A stretch of DNA of 6,091 nucleotides from Boseongicola sp. SB0675_bin_26 (GTDB taxonomy: Bacteria; Pseudomonadota; Alphaproteobacteria; Rhodobacterales; Rhodobacteraceae). Location: NCBI GenBank assembly GCA_009843725.1, contig VYCX01000434.1, positions 1 through 6,091 on the forward strand, written 5' to 3'. Numbering within the stretch: the first letter of the stretch is position 1; each line of letters starts with the position of its first letter. The notes under the pieces were generated by a model. The model was not told the origin of the DNA, did no database searches, and worked only from the letters and a program-made list of their open reading frames with translations. Position numbers and translations under genes: made by a program. Positions 5,768 to 6,091 of this stretch are shown in pieces.

Positions 5768-6091
5768 ATGACCACATTCGATCTCGAACGGGCCCCTATC
5801 CATCGTTACAGACATGTTGACTGGGACTCGGAGCGCTGGGACGGGTTTGTCCCTAGAGACGGCGACATCTACGTCTGCACCTGCTACAAGTCCGGCACGA
5901 CCTGGACGCAGATGATCGCGGCCCTGCTGGTGTTTCAGACTCCTGACCTGCCGCAGCCGCTGAACGAGATCTCGCCTTGGCTCGACCTCGTAACCGACGG
6001 AAAGGAAGCCGCACATGCGCGGCTCGCCGCACAGTCCCATCGTCGGATCTTGAAGACTCATACCCCGCTCGATGGCTTGAAGTGGCACAAG
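5768..6091 (+). CDS. PAPS-dependent sulfotransferase, N-terminal part (cut by window end)
   Basis: The first 108 codons of a cytosolic-type sulfotransferase, which moves a sulfuryl group from PAPS to a hydroxyl or amine. After a polar start, GDIYVCTCYKSGTTWTQ (32-48) contains the 5'-phosphosulfate loop, with K41 matching the lysine of the family YPKSGTTW motif (here CYKSGTTW). ISPWLDL (68-74) corresponds to the SPWLE-type acceptor-side segment. RILKTHTPLDGL (93-104) holds the KTH motif, where H98 is the expected catalytic base. Full-length members are about 260-300 residues, so roughly a third is seen, and the 3'-phosphate-binding part lies beyond the edge. It follows tctA by 50 bp on the same strand. 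Family assignment is firm. Acceptor and link to the transported solute are unknown. Confidence 0.93.
   Translation, partial: MTTFDLERAPIHRYRHVDWDSERWDGFVPRDGDIYVCTCYKSGTTWTQMIAALLVFQTPDLPQPLNEISPWLDLVTDGKEAAHARLAAQSHRRILKTHTPLDGLKWHK

Noticed and set aside
3972..5777. A 601-codon minus-strand open frame opposite tctB and tctA
   Set aside because: It is rich in R, H, D, Q and G with no domain logic, as expected from the complement of a GC-rich hydrophobic gene. TctA on the plus strand has unmistakable family motifs over the same bases.
5576..6088. A minus-strand 170-codon frame opposite the tctA end and sulfotransferase
   Set aside because: It spans two well-supported plus-strand genes and shows no domain signature.

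Overview
The window reads as a piece of a GC-rich proteobacterial chromosome, most likely an alphaproteobacterium. Codons are strongly G/C-ending, genes are tightly packed with ATGA and TGATG overlaps, and it carries a tripartite tricarboxylate transporter (TTT) of the sort abundant in that class. No rRNA, tRNA, mobile element, CRISPR array or phage gene is visible. The lineage is inferred from composition and gene content only.

Layout. (1) 3-185 is the C-terminal end of an unrecognised gene whose stop overlaps the next start. (2) 182-1168 encodes a fold-type IV PLP aminotransferase resembling the (R)-selective amine / D-amino acid transaminase branch. (3) 1150-1599, on the minus strand, encodes a VOC (glyoxalase/dioxygenase superfamily) protein whose 3' end overlaps the aminotransferase by 19 bp. 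(4) 1637-2491 encodes an RNase Z/arylsulfatase-like metallo-beta-lactamase-fold hydrolase, divergent from the VOC gene across only 37 bp. (5) 2492-2751 is the one real intergenic region (260 bp), with an AT-rich patch just before the transporter genes. (6) 2752-5717 is a complete TTT operon in the order tctC (periplasmic binding protein), tctB (small membrane subunit), tctA (large permease). (7) From 5768 to the window end is the N-terminal third or so of a PAPS-dependent sulfotransferase, probably co-transcribed with the transporter.

Working picture (inference). A periplasmic binding protein and membrane pair import an organic solute, and the neighbouring cytoplasmic enzymes (PLP transaminase, MBL hydrolase, VOC metalloenzyme, sulfotransferase) act on it or its products. 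The binding protein carries an acidic residue where the family usually has the second Gly of its ligand loop. The transaminase is of the amine/D-amino acid type. Together these make an amino-bearing or otherwise non-classical TTT substrate worth considering. Every family here is known. The novelty, if any, lies in the gene combination and in the antisense VOC gene set between two same-strand genes.
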